Counted from the first letter of the stretch, positions 23,806-33,209 are shown. The stretch is 64,000 nt of DNA from Shewanella indica (GCF_002836975.1 NZ_NIJK01000054.1:1-64000), one strand, 5' to 3'. The notes: a model not told the origin generated them from the sequence alone. Numbers and translations are program-made.

Positions 23806-25857
23806 TTATTGGGCAGGCTTGAGATCTATGCGGTAGACGGCAAAGCCCAGTTCATCGGTACTCAGCTTGGTCATGGTCCTTTGCTGGTTGGCCTGGATGA
23901 AGTTGGCGGCCTTGTCACTGTCCTGGGTGACAAAGCGGATGTCCAGAGCAACATTCGTATCTATATTCCTGAAGTCCCAGTTATAGTCAGCCGTGGGGTT
24001 AACCATGGCGTCATACTTGTCGGTTTCAGGATTGTACTTGGATTGCTCTGTGATGTAAGCCGCCAGAGCTTCACGGTTGGTGTCCGGCAGTTCCAGTACC
24101 ACGTGCTCGCTGCCGGTGCCGGCAAACTTTCCGCCAAAGGCGCGGTAGTTGTTGGAGGCGACGATAAACTCCTTGGCCGCCAGGGTTTCACCTGTATAAA
24201 CAGTGCCTTCGTTGTCGGTGAAAGCCAGATCTATAATCCGCGAAGCATCGGCATTGACCAGAGCACAATCGGCGTCGAATTTGCTCGGTTGAGTCACGTC
24301 TATCTTGTAGGTCACGCCATCAATAACATCAAAGTTATAGGTGGGGTGGTTATAGTTCACCAGCTCTTGCGGCTCAGTGCTGGCTGGATCTATTTGGTTA
24401 AACTGGTTGGCCGAACACTCGAGCCAGTCTTTCAGCTCAGCGCCGTTTAGCTTAACCGCCACCATAGTGTTGGGGTAGAGATAGAGATCGGCGGCGTTCT
24501 TGAAGGTCAGCGGCCCTTTGTCCACCATCACATACTGATCGGCATCACTGGTGGTGCTGTGACGGCCACCGGCCTTGAACGGCGCGGCTGCAGAGAGTAC
24601 CGGCAATGACTTGAGTGCTTCCGGCAGTTTGGCCTTGACGTTGGTTATCTGGGCGTCGGAGACAATCTGCACAGTCGGGTCGTCCTGCACCAGCGTCAGG
24701 AAACTGAACATGTCGGCGGCGGCGACCCCGATTGGCTGCTCGACAAAGGCCATAGTGCCCTGGTGTTCCAGCTCAACCGCGTCGTGAATGTCCTTATCGG
24801 CTTCCACCAGCGGTGTCTTGTTGGTGCCGTCATAGATGGGGCGTGCCTCGGTGCGGGCCGAGAGCACTGTCCATTTGCCGTCTTTACGTTGCAGTTTGAA
24901 GTCGACCAGGCCCATGTTGTCGCCCCAGCGACCCGGCATCACGGCGGGGACACCGTTAAGCAGGCCTTTTTCCACATCTGTGTTGGGCAAGTCGGCATAG
25001 CGGGCATCGGGGAAGATGGAGTGGCTGTGGCCGAACATGATGGCATCAATGCCGTCGACATAGGTGAGGGCATAGGTGGCGTTTTCGGCAGCAGGATCGC
25101 CTGGGTTTTCGGTGGAGCCAATGCCTGAGTGTGGAATGGCGATAATGATATCGGCGCCTTCAGCCTTCATTTGCGGCACAAATTTCCTGGCGCTCTCCAC
25201 TATGCTCTCGGCACGTACCTTGCCGGTGAGGTTCTGCTTGTCCCACAGCATAATTTGCGGAGGCACAAAACCTATATAACCAATCTTGAGCTTGTGGCTG
25301 TTGCCGTCAGTGTCCTTAACCTCGGTTTCCTTGATAAGGTATGGGGTAAACAGGTTGTCACCTTTTTTGACCCCGTTCCAGCAATCATCGGCATCACAAT
25401 AAACGTTGGCGTTGATATAGGGGAACTGGGCGCCAGCGAGGGATTTTTCCAGAAAATCCAGGCCGTAGTTGAATTCGTGGTTGCCTATGTTACCCACGGC
25501 ATAATCAAGCAGGTTCATCGCCTTGTAGGCGGGATGCACTTCACCATCGGCGATACCTACTTTGGCCATATAGTCGCCCATAGGGCTGCCCTGCAGCAGA
25601 TCGCCGTTATCGACCAATACAGTGTTGGTGACTTCTTTGCGGGCGGCATGGATCAGGCTGGCGGTACGGGCCAGACCTATAGTGGGGTCTTCCTTGCCGC
25701 TGTAATAGTTGTAATCCATGATGTTGGTGTGCAGATCTGTGGTTTCCAATACCCGCAGATCTACGCTGACCGTTGGTTCATCATTGTCGTCGCTGTTACA
25801 GGCACTGAGTCCCAGTGCGGCGGCAATCGCCAGTGTGATTAATGTCTTGGTTTGCAT
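23806..25857 (-). CDS. cpdB: 2',3'-cyclic-nucleotide phosphodiesterase/3'-nucleotidase, lipoprotein
   Basis: A 683-residue exported enzyme that hydrolyses 2',3'-cyclic nucleotides (RNA breakdown products) and 3'-nucleotides to nucleosides. Signal peptide with lipobox LSAC (Cys20) followed by NSDDNDE. The metallophosphoesterase domain (about 32-330) has LETTDLHTNIMDYNYY, DNGDLLQGSP, GNHEFNYG and GHSHSIFP, that is, both metal-binding histidines. The C-terminal 5'-nucleotidase domain holds YLYPNTMVAVKLNGAELKDWLE and NNYRAFGGKF. E. coli CpdB is soluble and periplasmic; this one appears lipid-anchored, like UshA here. Unusual operator-like palindromes lie upstream. Confidence 0.92.
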   Translation of the reverse strand: MQTKTLITLAIAAALGLSACNSDDNDEPTVSVDLRVLETTDLHTNIMDYNYYSGKEDPTIGLARTASLIHAARKEVTNTVLVDNGDLLQGSPMGDYMAKVGIADGEVHPAYKAMNLLDYAVGNIGNHEFNYGLDFLEKSLAGAQFPYINANVYCDADDCWNGVKKGDNLFTPYLIKETEVKDTDGNSHKLKIGYIGFVPPQIMLWDKQNLTGKVRAESIVESARKFVPQMKAEGADIIIAIPHSGIGSTENPGDPAAENATYALTYVDGIDAIMFGHSHSIFPDARYADLPNTDVEKGLLNGVPAVMPGRWGDNMGLVDFKLQRKDGKWTVLSARTEARPIYDGTNKTPLVEADKDIHDAVELEHQGTMAFVEQPIGVAAADMFSFLTLVQDDPTVQIVSDAQITNVKAKLPEALKSLPVLSAAAPFKAGGRHSTTSDADQYVMVDKGPLTFKNAADLYLYPNTMVAVKLNGAELKDWLECSANQFNQIDPASTEPQELVNYNHPTYNFDVIDGVTYKIDVTQPSKFDADCALVNADASRIIDLAFTDNEGTVYTGETLAAKEFIVASNNYRAFGGKFAGTGSEHVVLELPDTNREALAAYITEQSKYNPETDKYDAMVNPTADYNWDFRNIDTNVALDIRFVTQDSDKAANFIQANQQRTMTKLSTDELGFAVYRIDLKPAQ

Positions 25858-26291
25858 TGTTTACTACTCTTGGTTTTTATTATTGACCCCGGGAGACATT
25901 CCCGCCATCACCTTGTCAACCTGTTGTTAATCATATGATTAACCTGGTTAGGCGAGGCGCAGTATAGCGAAAGGCGAAGACATTTATGTGACATTGGACG
26001 GTAAAAACCAGTGACAATTTGTGACATTGGGCAGGTTGGTGCCACCCGATGCTGTGGCAGGCGCACACTTTTCTTGTCCAACAGATATGCTTGAGCTATC
26101 GGCTGGACGCGTGCGCATTCATATCGAATTGACGGTAAGTAAGCAGAATTTCTTACAGTTAAGTCATTGTCCAAAGAGCGGAAGAGTTGTTAAGGTAATG
26201 GCGGGAATCAACAGGGCTGTTGCCCCGCCGAGACGGGTGTCCCGGGTATTTAATCATAACTAAGCAATAGCCTGCCGTTAATGGAGTCAAG
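25858..26291. other. divergent intergenic region, cpdB/M3 peptidase
   Basis: 434 bases. It holds a perfect 18-bp palindrome at 25926-25943 and three direct GTGACA repeats at 25988, 26011 and 26021 (see findings). No gene is supported. Confidence 0.5.
25926..25943. promoter_or_regulatory. 18-bp perfect palindrome upstream of cpdB
   Basis: GTTAATCAT followed by its exact complement ATGATTAAC, about 70-85 bases before the cpdB start. Symmetry and place suggest a dimeric repressor or activator site; regulator unknown. Confidence 0.55.
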
Positions 26292-28457
26292 ATGCGTAAG
26301 ACATTAATCGCCACCGCCATAGGCGCTGCACTGGTGCTGAGTGCCTGTGCCGAACAGCAAACCAAAGAAACCGTCAGCAATACCCCGGCCAAAGAAGCGA
26401 GTCAAAGTATGCCAGAGGCAAAAAGCGCTGAGCAAACCGCAAGCAATGTGCTGCTCAGCCCAAGTCCGCTGCAGTATCATGCGCCGCAGTTCGACAAGAT
26501 AAAGACAGCAGACTATCTGCCGGCCTTTGAAGCCGGGCTCAAGGAACACAAGCAGCAGATCGCCAGCATAATCAACGACAGCGAAGCCGCTTCGTTTGAT
26601 AACACTATAGTGGCTATGGAAAAGAGCGGCGCTCTTCTCAACCGCACAACAAGAGTGTTTTTCAGTATGGTGAGCTTGCTTTCCAATGATGAGCTTCAAG
26701 CCATTCAAGGGGAAATCGTTCCCAAGCTCACCGAGCACAGCGACAATATTTTCCTCAATCCCAAGTTGTTTGCCCGGGTTGAAGCCGTCTACCACCATAA
26801 AGATAGCCTGAGCGCTCAAGATCAGCGCCTGGTGGACTTCTATTACAATCAATTCGTCCGTGCCGGTGCCAAATTGAGCGAAGCCGACAAAACCCAAATG
26901 CGTGAACTCAACGGTGAGCTGGCTACATTGTCGACCGAGTTTTCGCAAAACATTCTCAAGTCGTTCAAGGATGATGTGATCCTGGTGACCGATAAGGCGC
27001 AGCTCAAAGGCTTGAGTGAGGATGAGATAGGCGCCCTGGCCAACGCCGCCAAGGAAGCGGGTAAAGAGGGCTACCTGATAAGCCTGGTGAATACTACCCG
27101 CCAACCACTGCTGTCGAGCCTGGAGGACAGAGGCCTGAGAGAGAAAATTTGGCAGACTTCGGCCAATCGCGCCATGGCCAGCAATGGTCCTATCGTACTC
27201 AAGCAGGCACAGTTGCGTGCAGAAAAGGCCAAACTGCTGGGTTATGAAACCTGGGCTGACTATGTACTGGCCGATCAGATGGCCGCTAATCCGGATGCGG
27301 TATTTGCCATTTTGGATGACCTGGCACCTAAGGCCGTTGCCAAGGCTAAGGCTGAAGGCAAGGATATCCAGGCGCAAATCAAGGCTAGTGGTGCCGACTT
27401 TGAGCTGCAGCCATGGGACTGGGCCTTCTATGCCGAGCAGGTTCGCAAGGCCAAATACGATCTGGATGAGAGCCAGATCAAGCCCTATTTCGAATTCAAT
27501 ACAGTGCTGAATGACGGCATGTTCTACGCCATGCAGAAGTTCTACGGCATCACGATGAAAGAGCGTAAGGATCTGCCGGTATGGCAGGAGGATGTCCGCG
27601 CCTGGGAAGTATTCAACGAAGACGGCAGCTCCATCGGGCTTTTCTATCTGGACCCTTACGCCAGAGTGGGCAAGAGCGGTGGCGCCTGGATGGATGAGTT
27701 GGTGACCCAGAGTTTCCTTTTGGATAACAAACCTGTGGTCTATAACGCGCTCAATATTCCCAAACCAGCCGAAGGTCAGCCTACGCTGATGACCTTTGAT
27801 GAAGTGACTACCATGTTCCATGAGTTTGGTCACGGCATTCACGGTTTGTTCTCGCAGGTGAAATACCCAAGCCTGGCTGGTACCGCTACCCCGAGGGACT
27901 TTGTTGAGTTCCCCTCCCAGGCCAACGAGGATTGGGCCATAGATCCGGATGTTTTGGCTCACTATGCCAAGCACTACAAAACCGGCGAGCCGATTCCGCA
28001 AGCCTTGCTGGAAAAGGTACGTGCAGCGGCCAGCTTCAACCAGGGTTATGACACGGTAGAGTACCTGGCCGCGGCGCTGCTTGATATGGAGTGGCATTCC
28101 TTAAAGGCCGGTGAACAAGTGGCGGACGTTAAATCCTTCGAAGCCAAGGCCCGCGCCAAGCACGGCCTGGATTATGCGCCTGTGTTGCCGCGTTACCAGT
28201 CGACTTATTTCAGTCATGTATTCGGCGGCGGTTACTCGGCTGGATATTACGCTTACCTGTGGACCGAAGTGTTCGCAGCCGACGCCTTTGCCCATACCAT
28301 GGCAGAAGGCGGCCTCAAACGAGCCAATGGTGACAAGTATCGTCAGGCAATTCTCTCCAAGGGGAACAGTGAGGATCTGATGCAGGACTACATCCAGTTC
28401 CGCGGCCAGAAACCCACAGTGGATGCGCTGCTCAAGCGCCGAGGCCTGGTAGACTGA
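26292..28457 (+). CDS. M3 family metallopeptidase, lipoprotein (Dcp-like)
   Basis: A 721-residue zinc peptidase of the peptidyl-dipeptidase Dcp/oligopeptidase A family. Lipobox LSAC with Cys19, then AEQQ, which in E. coli rules predicts outer-membrane sorting. A Thr/Ser/Glu-rich tether leads into the large helical fold. The zinc site is TMFHEFGHGIHGLFSQVKYP with HEFGH, and the third ligand Glu lies about 25 residues on in the ATPRDFVEFPSQANEDW region. The C-terminal YFSHVFGGGYSAGYYAYLW is the family's substrate loop. Probably trims peptides outside the cytoplasm. A paralogue at 29059-31269 faces it. Confidence 0.88.
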   Translation: MRKTLIATAIGAALVLSACAEQQTKETVSNTPAKEASQSMPEAKSAEQTASNVLLSPSPLQYHAPQFDKIKTADYLPAFEAGLKEHKQQIASIINDSEAASFDNTIVAMEKSGALLNRTTRVFFSMVSLLSNDELQAIQGEIVPKLTEHSDNIFLNPKLFARVEAVYHHKDSLSAQDQRLVDFYYNQFVRAGAKLSEADKTQMRELNGELATLSTEFSQNILKSFKDDVILVTDKAQLKGLSEDEIGALANAAKEAGKEGYLISLVNTTRQPLLSSLEDRGLREKIWQTSANRAMASNGPIVLKQAQLRAEKAKLLGYETWADYVLADQMAANPDAVFAILDDLAPKAVAKAKAEGKDIQAQIKASGADFELQPWDWAFYAEQVRKAKYDLDESQIKPYFEFNTVLNDGMFYAMQKFYGITMKERKDLPVWQEDVRAWEVFNEDGSSIGLFYLDPYARVGKSGGAWMDELVTQSFLLDNKPVVYNALNIPKPAEGQPTLMTFDEVTTMFHEFGHGIHGLFSQVKYPSLAGTATPRDFVEFPSQANEDWAIDPDVLAHYAKHYKTGEPIPQALLEKVRAAASFNQGYDTVEYLAAALLDMEWHSLKAGEQVADVKSFEAKARAKHGLDYAPVLPRYQSTYFSHVFGGGYSAGYYAYLWTEVFAADAFAHTMAEGGLKRANGDKYRQAILSKGNSEDLMQDYIQFRGQKPTVDALLKRRGLVD

Positions 28458-28468
28458 ACCCTTTGATA

Positions 28469-28495
28469 ACACCCGCCAAATGGCGGGTGTTTTTC
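28469..28495 (+). terminator. M3 peptidase terminator
   Basis: ACACCCGCC-aaat-GGCGGGTGT, 9-bp stem then TTTT. Confidence 0.85.
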
Positions 28496-28516
28496 TAAGA
28501 GAAGGTGATAAAAGCT

Positions 28517-28933
28517 ATGGAGGCTATTCGTTATCCCATCAAGGGCAGTTGCCAGTGCGGCGCAGTCAGTTATCGCTTGTTGGCGCCGCCGCAGATGGTG
28601 CTGGCCTGCCACTGCAAGGAATGCCAGAAGCTGTCCACCAGTGCCTTCAGCATTACGGCGATTGTCAGAGCCGAAGATATAGAATTGAGTGGCGAACTGA
28701 GCCATTGGCAGCGTGGTTCGGCTAGCGGTAATATCAGCGCCGCCAAGTTTTGTGGTCGTTGCGGCAATCGTATCTATCACTACAACCCGGCTGAGCCGCA
28801 GAGTATCAAGCTCAAGCCCAGCAACCTGGAAGATACCCGTATCATTGAGCCGAGCGCCCATGCCTGGGTCAGTGAAAAGCAGGACTGGTTTGTTATCCCG
28901 CCCGGAGTCAAGCAATACACCGGTCAGCCTTGA
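28517..28933 (+). CDS. GFA (glutathione-dependent formaldehyde-activating/CENP-V) family protein
   Basis: A 138-residue zinc-binding protein. The typical cysteines are GSCQCGAVSY (two Cys), ACHCKECQKL (three Cys) and KFCGRCGNRIYHY (two Cys). Despite the family name, most members have no proven activity with formaldehyde-glutathione. I chose the ATG at 28517 with AGAAGG upstream; a GTG at 28505 is in frame but lies inside the ribosome-site region. The stop codon falls inside the first unit of a 16-bp tandem repeat. A second GFA-family protein is encoded at 33210-33614. Confidence 0.85.
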   Translation: MEAIRYPIKGSCQCGAVSYRLLAPPQMVLACHCKECQKLSTSAFSITAIVRAEDIELSGELSHWQRGSASGNISAAKFCGRCGNRIYHYNPAEPQSIKLKPSNLEDTRIIEPSAHAWVSEKQDWFVIPPGVKQYTGQP

Positions 28934-28992
28934 GAAAGCCCAGTCTTGAGAAAGTCCAACACTGAAAAAGTCCAGCCCTGAGAAAGAACAAA
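28929..28992. repeat. 16-bp tandem repeat, four imperfect copies, over the GFA gene stop
   Basis: Four units with core TGAGAAAGTCCA at 28929-28944, 28945-28960, 28961-28976 and 28977-28992. The first holds the stop codon of the GFA gene, so the repeat straddles the gene end. Confidence 0.85.
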
Positions 28993-29023
28993 AAAGCCGT
29001 TCACTCAGCGAACGGCTTTTTTG
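28990..29023. terminator. bidirectional terminator between GFA gene and M3 paralogue
   Basis: GCCGTTC-actcagc-GAACGGC flanked by A-run and T-run; serves both converging genes. Confidence 0.9.
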
Positions 29024-29058
29024 TTTGCGTGGCTGGGCATTACCAATCCGGCAAGCGT

Positions 29059-31269
29059 TTATTCCGCCAGCAGGCCGCGACTGCGCAGTAGTGGCTCAAT
29101 GGCGGCTTCCTGACCACGGAACGCCCTGTAAAGCGCCATAGGATCTTCACTGCCACCGCGCTCTAGGATGTTACTGCGAAAAGCCTTGGCGGTAGCCGGG
29201 TCAAAAATACCGTTTTCCTTGAAGGCCTCAAAGGCATCGGCGCCGAGAATGTCAGACCAGATATAGGAGTAATAACCGGCCGAATATCCTCCGGAGAAGA
29301 TGTGGCTGAAGTAGGTGGAGCGATAGCGCGGCGCTATCTCGGGGAGCAGCCCCATCTTGCTTAGCGATTGCTGCTCGAAGGCGGCCGCATCCTGAGGTTC
29401 GGTGACGCTGCTGCTGTGCCAGTCCAGATCCAGCTTGGTGGCTGCCATGTATTCCACCGTAGCGAAACCCTGGTTGAACTTGCTGGCGGCGCGGATCTTG
29501 TCTACCAAACTCTGGGGGATCACCTCACCGGTTTGATAGTGCTTGGCAAAATGCGCCAGCACATCCGGTTGAGTCATCCAGTTTTCCATCACCTGTGACG
29601 GGAACTCCACATAGTCGCGGGGCACGGAAGTGCCGGACTGGGAACGATACTCCACCTTGGACAGCAAGGCGTGCAGCGCATGGCCGAATTCATGGAACAG
29701 GGTACCGGCTTCATCGAAGGTCAGCAGCGTCGGCTCATTGCCACTGGGACGAGGGTAATTGAGCACGTTGACTATGATGGGCTGCTCGTTGACGCCATCG
29801 ACCACCGCCTGACGGCGATAGGCATTGGACCAGGCGCCGCCGCGTTTGCTGTCACGCACATAGTAATCGCCAAAGAAGATACCGATAACGCTGCCGTCTT
29901 TGTCTTTCACCTCGAAGGTGCGTACATCCGGGTGATACTTGGGCAGATCGTCACGCTCGGTGACACTGATGCCATAGAGGCGGTTGGCGGTGTAGAACAC
30001 GCCCTTGAGGGTGTTTTCCAGCGAGAAGTAAGGCTTGGTCTGCTGTTCGTTAAAGCTGTACTTGGCGACGCGTATCTTGTCGGCATAGTACCACCAGTCC
30101 CAGGCGGCCAGTTTGAAGTCCTTGCCTTCGCTGTCGATAAGCTTTTGCATCTCGGCCTTTTCGGCTTCGGCCTGGGCCAGGGCGGCGGGCCAAATTTTAT
30201 CCAGCAGGGCGTAGACATTTTCCGGAGTCTTGGCGGTACGCTCTTCCAGCACATAGTGGGCGTGGCTCGGATAGCCCAGAAGCTGGGCTCGTTTGGCTCT
30301 AAGAGCCGCCAGTTCTGCCAGCACCTTCTTGTTGTCGTGGGCGTTGTCGTTGTTACCGCGCTCGATATAACCCTTGTAGAGTTTTTCTCTCAGCTCACGA
30401 TTATCGGCATAGGTTAAAAACGGGGTGACGGAGGGGCGTTGGGTGGTAAATACCCACTTGCCGGAATGGCCGCGCTTGATGGCCGCCTGGGCGGCAACGT
30501 CAATCACATCCTGCGGCAGACCGGCCAGATCGGCCTGCTGGTCTATCACAAGTTCAAAGTCGTTGGTTTCTGCCAGCACATTATCGCCGAACTCCAGGCT
30601 CAGCTTGCCAATCGCCTCATTGAGCTTTCGAAGCTCCGCTTTACCTGCGTCATCCAGGTTGGCACCGCCGCGGCTGAAGCGTTTGTAGGTGTCTTCGAGC
30701 AGCTTCTGCTGCGCCGGGTTCAGTACCAGCTGATCTTTTTGCTGATAGACAGCCTTGACCCGCTGAAACAAGGCGTTGTTCAGGTAAATATCATCGCGGC
30801 TGGAAGACAACAGCGGGGATACTTCCTTGGAGATCTTCTGCAGCTCGGCGGAGGTGTCGGCGCTGGTGAGGTTATAAAACACCCCTGACACCTTGGTCAG
30901 CAAGGCGCCACTGCGTTCCATGGCTTCTATGGTGTTGGCAAAGTCAGCGGCGGCCGGATTGTTTATGATGGCCTGAATTTCCGCTTTGCGCTCGGCAATC
31001 CCTTGTTTGAAGGCCGGCAGGTAATGCTCGGACTGGATGCGATCAAAGGCGGGGATTTCAAGGTAAGTATTCCAGGGCTGGAAGAAAGGATTGTCCCGGG
31101 TTTGTTCGGCCTTGGCAGCGGCTGGGTTGGTGCCTGTGCCATTCTGGAGCGCAGGCGCTTGGGATTGGGCAGATGTGTCGCTCTGGGATACAGGCTGGTT
31201 GTCGCAGGCGCTCAGTGTCAGCGCCAGTCCCAGGGCCAGAGCCACTGGAGAGAGGGTCATTCCCTTCAT
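29059..31269 (-). CDS. M3 family metallopeptidase, lipoprotein (second Dcp-like paralogue)
   Basis: A 736-residue paralogue of the peptidase at 26292-28457. Lipobox LSAC with Cys22 is followed by Asp23; Asp at +2 is the inner-membrane retention signal in E. coli, so its location may differ from that of its paralogue. The zinc motif is TLFHEFGHALHALLSKVEY. The VEFPSQVMENWMTQPDVLAHFAKHYQTGEVIP and YFSHIFSGGYSAGYYSYIW segments closely match the other copy. GAGGA stands 6 bases before the ATG, fixing the start. The two genes converge around the GFA gene, so this was not a simple tandem duplication or was later rearranged. Confidence 0.88.
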   Translation of the reverse strand: MKGMTLSPVALALGLALTLSACDNQPVSQSDTSAQSQAPALQNGTGTNPAAAKAEQTRDNPFFQPWNTYLEIPAFDRIQSEHYLPAFKQGIAERKAEIQAIINNPAAADFANTIEAMERSGALLTKVSGVFYNLTSADTSAELQKISKEVSPLLSSSRDDIYLNNALFQRVKAVYQQKDQLVLNPAQQKLLEDTYKRFSRGGANLDDAGKAELRKLNEAIGKLSLEFGDNVLAETNDFELVIDQQADLAGLPQDVIDVAAQAAIKRGHSGKWVFTTQRPSVTPFLTYADNRELREKLYKGYIERGNNDNAHDNKKVLAELAALRAKRAQLLGYPSHAHYVLEERTAKTPENVYALLDKIWPAALAQAEAEKAEMQKLIDSEGKDFKLAAWDWWYYADKIRVAKYSFNEQQTKPYFSLENTLKGVFYTANRLYGISVTERDDLPKYHPDVRTFEVKDKDGSVIGIFFGDYYVRDSKRGGAWSNAYRRQAVVDGVNEQPIIVNVLNYPRPSGNEPTLLTFDEAGTLFHEFGHALHALLSKVEYRSQSGTSVPRDYVEFPSQVMENWMTQPDVLAHFAKHYQTGEVIPQSLVDKIRAASKFNQGFATVEYMAATKLDLDWHSSSVTEPQDAAAFEQQSLSKMGLLPEIAPRYRSTYFSHIFSGGYSAGYYSYIWSDILGADAFEAFKENGIFDPATAKAFRSNILERGGSEDPMALYRAFRGQEAAIEPLLRSRGLLAE

Positions 31270-31471
31270 TGTTATTCCTCTATGCTGGTGTTTATCTCCC
31301 GTATGGCGCGGCGGGCCGCGCCGAAGCCGTCCTTAGTAACATGGCGTATTGAAAAAGGCCAATTTTGTCCTGTTTAGTTTGTAACAAAATTTAGCGAATG
31401 CAGTATCGAAACTGTATCTGTGGCACACTCTCAGGCCTTTGATAATAAAAGATAACAAAAGCCACCCTGCC

Positions 31472-33103
31472 ATGATGATAAGAACAGTTTCCCGTTTATC
31501 CCTGTCGCTGTCCCTGTGCTTGTTCGCTCCTTTTGTAAGCGCAGAGAGCGGCTTTACGGCTCAGGCTTCGAGCCAGGTTTCAAGCCATATTTCAAGCGTA
31601 AGTGCTGCCCAAGGTACTGAGTCTGCATTGAGTAAAGTCTCGCCACTGTCGAAAACCTTGGCCCAGTACAGTCTTGACCGCTACGGCAGCGAGATGGAAC
31701 AGAGCCTCGCCGAGTTGGTGTACTTCAATACCGAGGCTATCCCAGGGTTGACGCCCGACACCAATCCGGAATTCATCGGCTTCAAGCAGGCGCTCAAGGC
31801 CCAAGCGGAGCAGTTGGGGCTGGATTATGCCGATCACGGTTATGTGCTCTTGATAGGCCTTGGCGAAGACAGGGGCGGCGGCGCTAACAAGCTAGGCATT
31901 ATTACTCACGGGGATGTGCAACCGGCCAATTCAACCCTTTGGCACCAGAGTCCCTATCAACTGGATACTCAATCGCAACCGGGCAAGCTGATAGGCCGCG
32001 GCACCGAAGATGACAAGGGGCCGATAGTCACCGCCATGTACGCCATGAAGGCGCTCAAGGACAAGTCGGTAAAACTGAATCGCCGCATTGAGCTTATGGT
32101 ATATCTGGCCGAGGAGTCGGACTGGGAGCCGCTGAAAGTGTTTCTCAAGGACTATCAAGCGGCCGATATGAATATCACCATAGACGCCGAATATCCTGTG
32201 GTCACCGCCGAGAAGGGCTGGAGTCAGATAAAACTCACGATACCTGAAGCCAAAGTCAAGGCGCCTAATTTCGATAAACCGCAGCTGCAGCATTTCAGCG
32301 GTGGCTCCTTTGCCAGTCAGATCCCCCAGCAGGCCTTGGCCCTGATCCGCGGAGCCGACAGCGCCATGGTCAGCCGTTTGCAACGCGCCGCAGAGTCCCA
32401 GCATGGGGTGCGCTATGATTTTACCCTGGATTTCGACAGCCTGGAGATCGCCGCCAATGGCAAATCGGCCCATTCCTCAACCCCTGAAGATGGTGTCAAT
32501 GCAGTAACGCATCTGGCTGCGCTGTTGGAGTCTGAGATATTCGCGCCGAGCCAGTCGGCATTAACCCTGGCATTTATCAACGAAATGATAGGCTTGGACC
32601 TCTATGCCGAGCGTTTTGGTGAGCTGGGCTATAGCGATGACTTTATGGGGCCTATGTCGCTGGCGCCGACTGTGGTGGAGTGGGGGCAGGGGGGGACCAG
32701 CATTACGCTTAACCTAAGGCGCCCCGTAGGCAAGAGCCCGGAAACTTTGGATAAACAGCTGTCTGCGGCGCTGGCCGGTTGGCAGCAATCCCACGGTGTG
32801 ACTCTGGTCGATGTCAGCAGTTATTGGGGCGAGCCCAAGGTGATGGATAAGGCGCCGCATCTGCAGACCCTGCTCAATGTGTTTGCCGAGTTTACCGGTA
32901 TTGCCGACCCTAAACCTGTCGCTATTGGCGGTTCCACCAACAGTAAACTGTTTCCCAATGCCCTCAGTTTTGGTCCGGCCATGCCAGGTGTCGAGTATAC
33001 AGGCCACAGCGAACATGAGTTTATCACCCGCGAGCAATTGCAGCTGAACCTTAAGATGTACACCGCCGCTATGGTGGAGTTGGCGGTAAACCCGGGATCA
33101 TAA
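31472..33103 (+). CDS. M20 family dipeptidase, secreted
   Basis: A 543-residue peptidase with a Sec signal peptide (about 1-23, LFAPFVSAESG). The di-zinc ligands of the PepV/M20 type are in place: ITHGDVQPAN (His, Asp), GRGTEDDKGPIVT (bridging Asp), YLAEESDWE (catalytic Glu and ligand), TIDAEYPVV and the C-terminal GHSEHEF His. A lid/dimerisation insert lies between about 230 and 420 with GKSAHSSTPEDGVNA. It is probably periplasmic and could finish digestion of peptides released by the neighbouring M3 enzymes. Start chosen at the first ATG of the pair at 31472/31475; no strong ribosome site is seen. Confidence 0.85.
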   Translation: MMIRTVSRLSLSLSLCLFAPFVSAESGFTAQASSQVSSHISSVSAAQGTESALSKVSPLSKTLAQYSLDRYGSEMEQSLAELVYFNTEAIPGLTPDTNPEFIGFKQALKAQAEQLGLDYADHGYVLLIGLGEDRGGGANKLGIITHGDVQPANSTLWHQSPYQLDTQSQPGKLIGRGTEDDKGPIVTAMYAMKALKDKSVKLNRRIELMVYLAEESDWEPLKVFLKDYQAADMNITIDAEYPVVTAEKGWSQIKLTIPEAKVKAPNFDKPQLQHFSGGSFASQIPQQALALIRGADSAMVSRLQRAAESQHGVRYDFTLDFDSLEIAANGKSAHSSTPEDGVNAVTHLAALLESEIFAPSQSALTLAFINEMIGLDLYAERFGELGYSDDFMGPMSLAPTVVEWGQGGTSITLNLRRPVGKSPETLDKQLSAALAGWQQSHGVTLVDVSSYWGEPKVMDKAPHLQTLLNVFAEFTGIADPKPVAIGGSTNSKLFPNALSFGPAMPGVEYTGHSEHEFITREQLQLNLKMYTAAMVELAVNPGS

Positions 33104-33209
33104 GTCTCAGCTTTCTAGGTAATCGCTGCTGAGATAACCGCTTCCGAGTCAGGCACCGCTACGTGGACTGGCAGTAGGCGCCTTTATCACAGTGCTGTGC
33201 CCTATACTC

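Noticed and set aside
26304..28097. 597-codon open frame antisense to the M3 peptidase gene
   Set aside because: Very long, but the plus-strand reading has lipobox, HEFGH and family ending. The antisense frame shows no domain and arises from codon bias.
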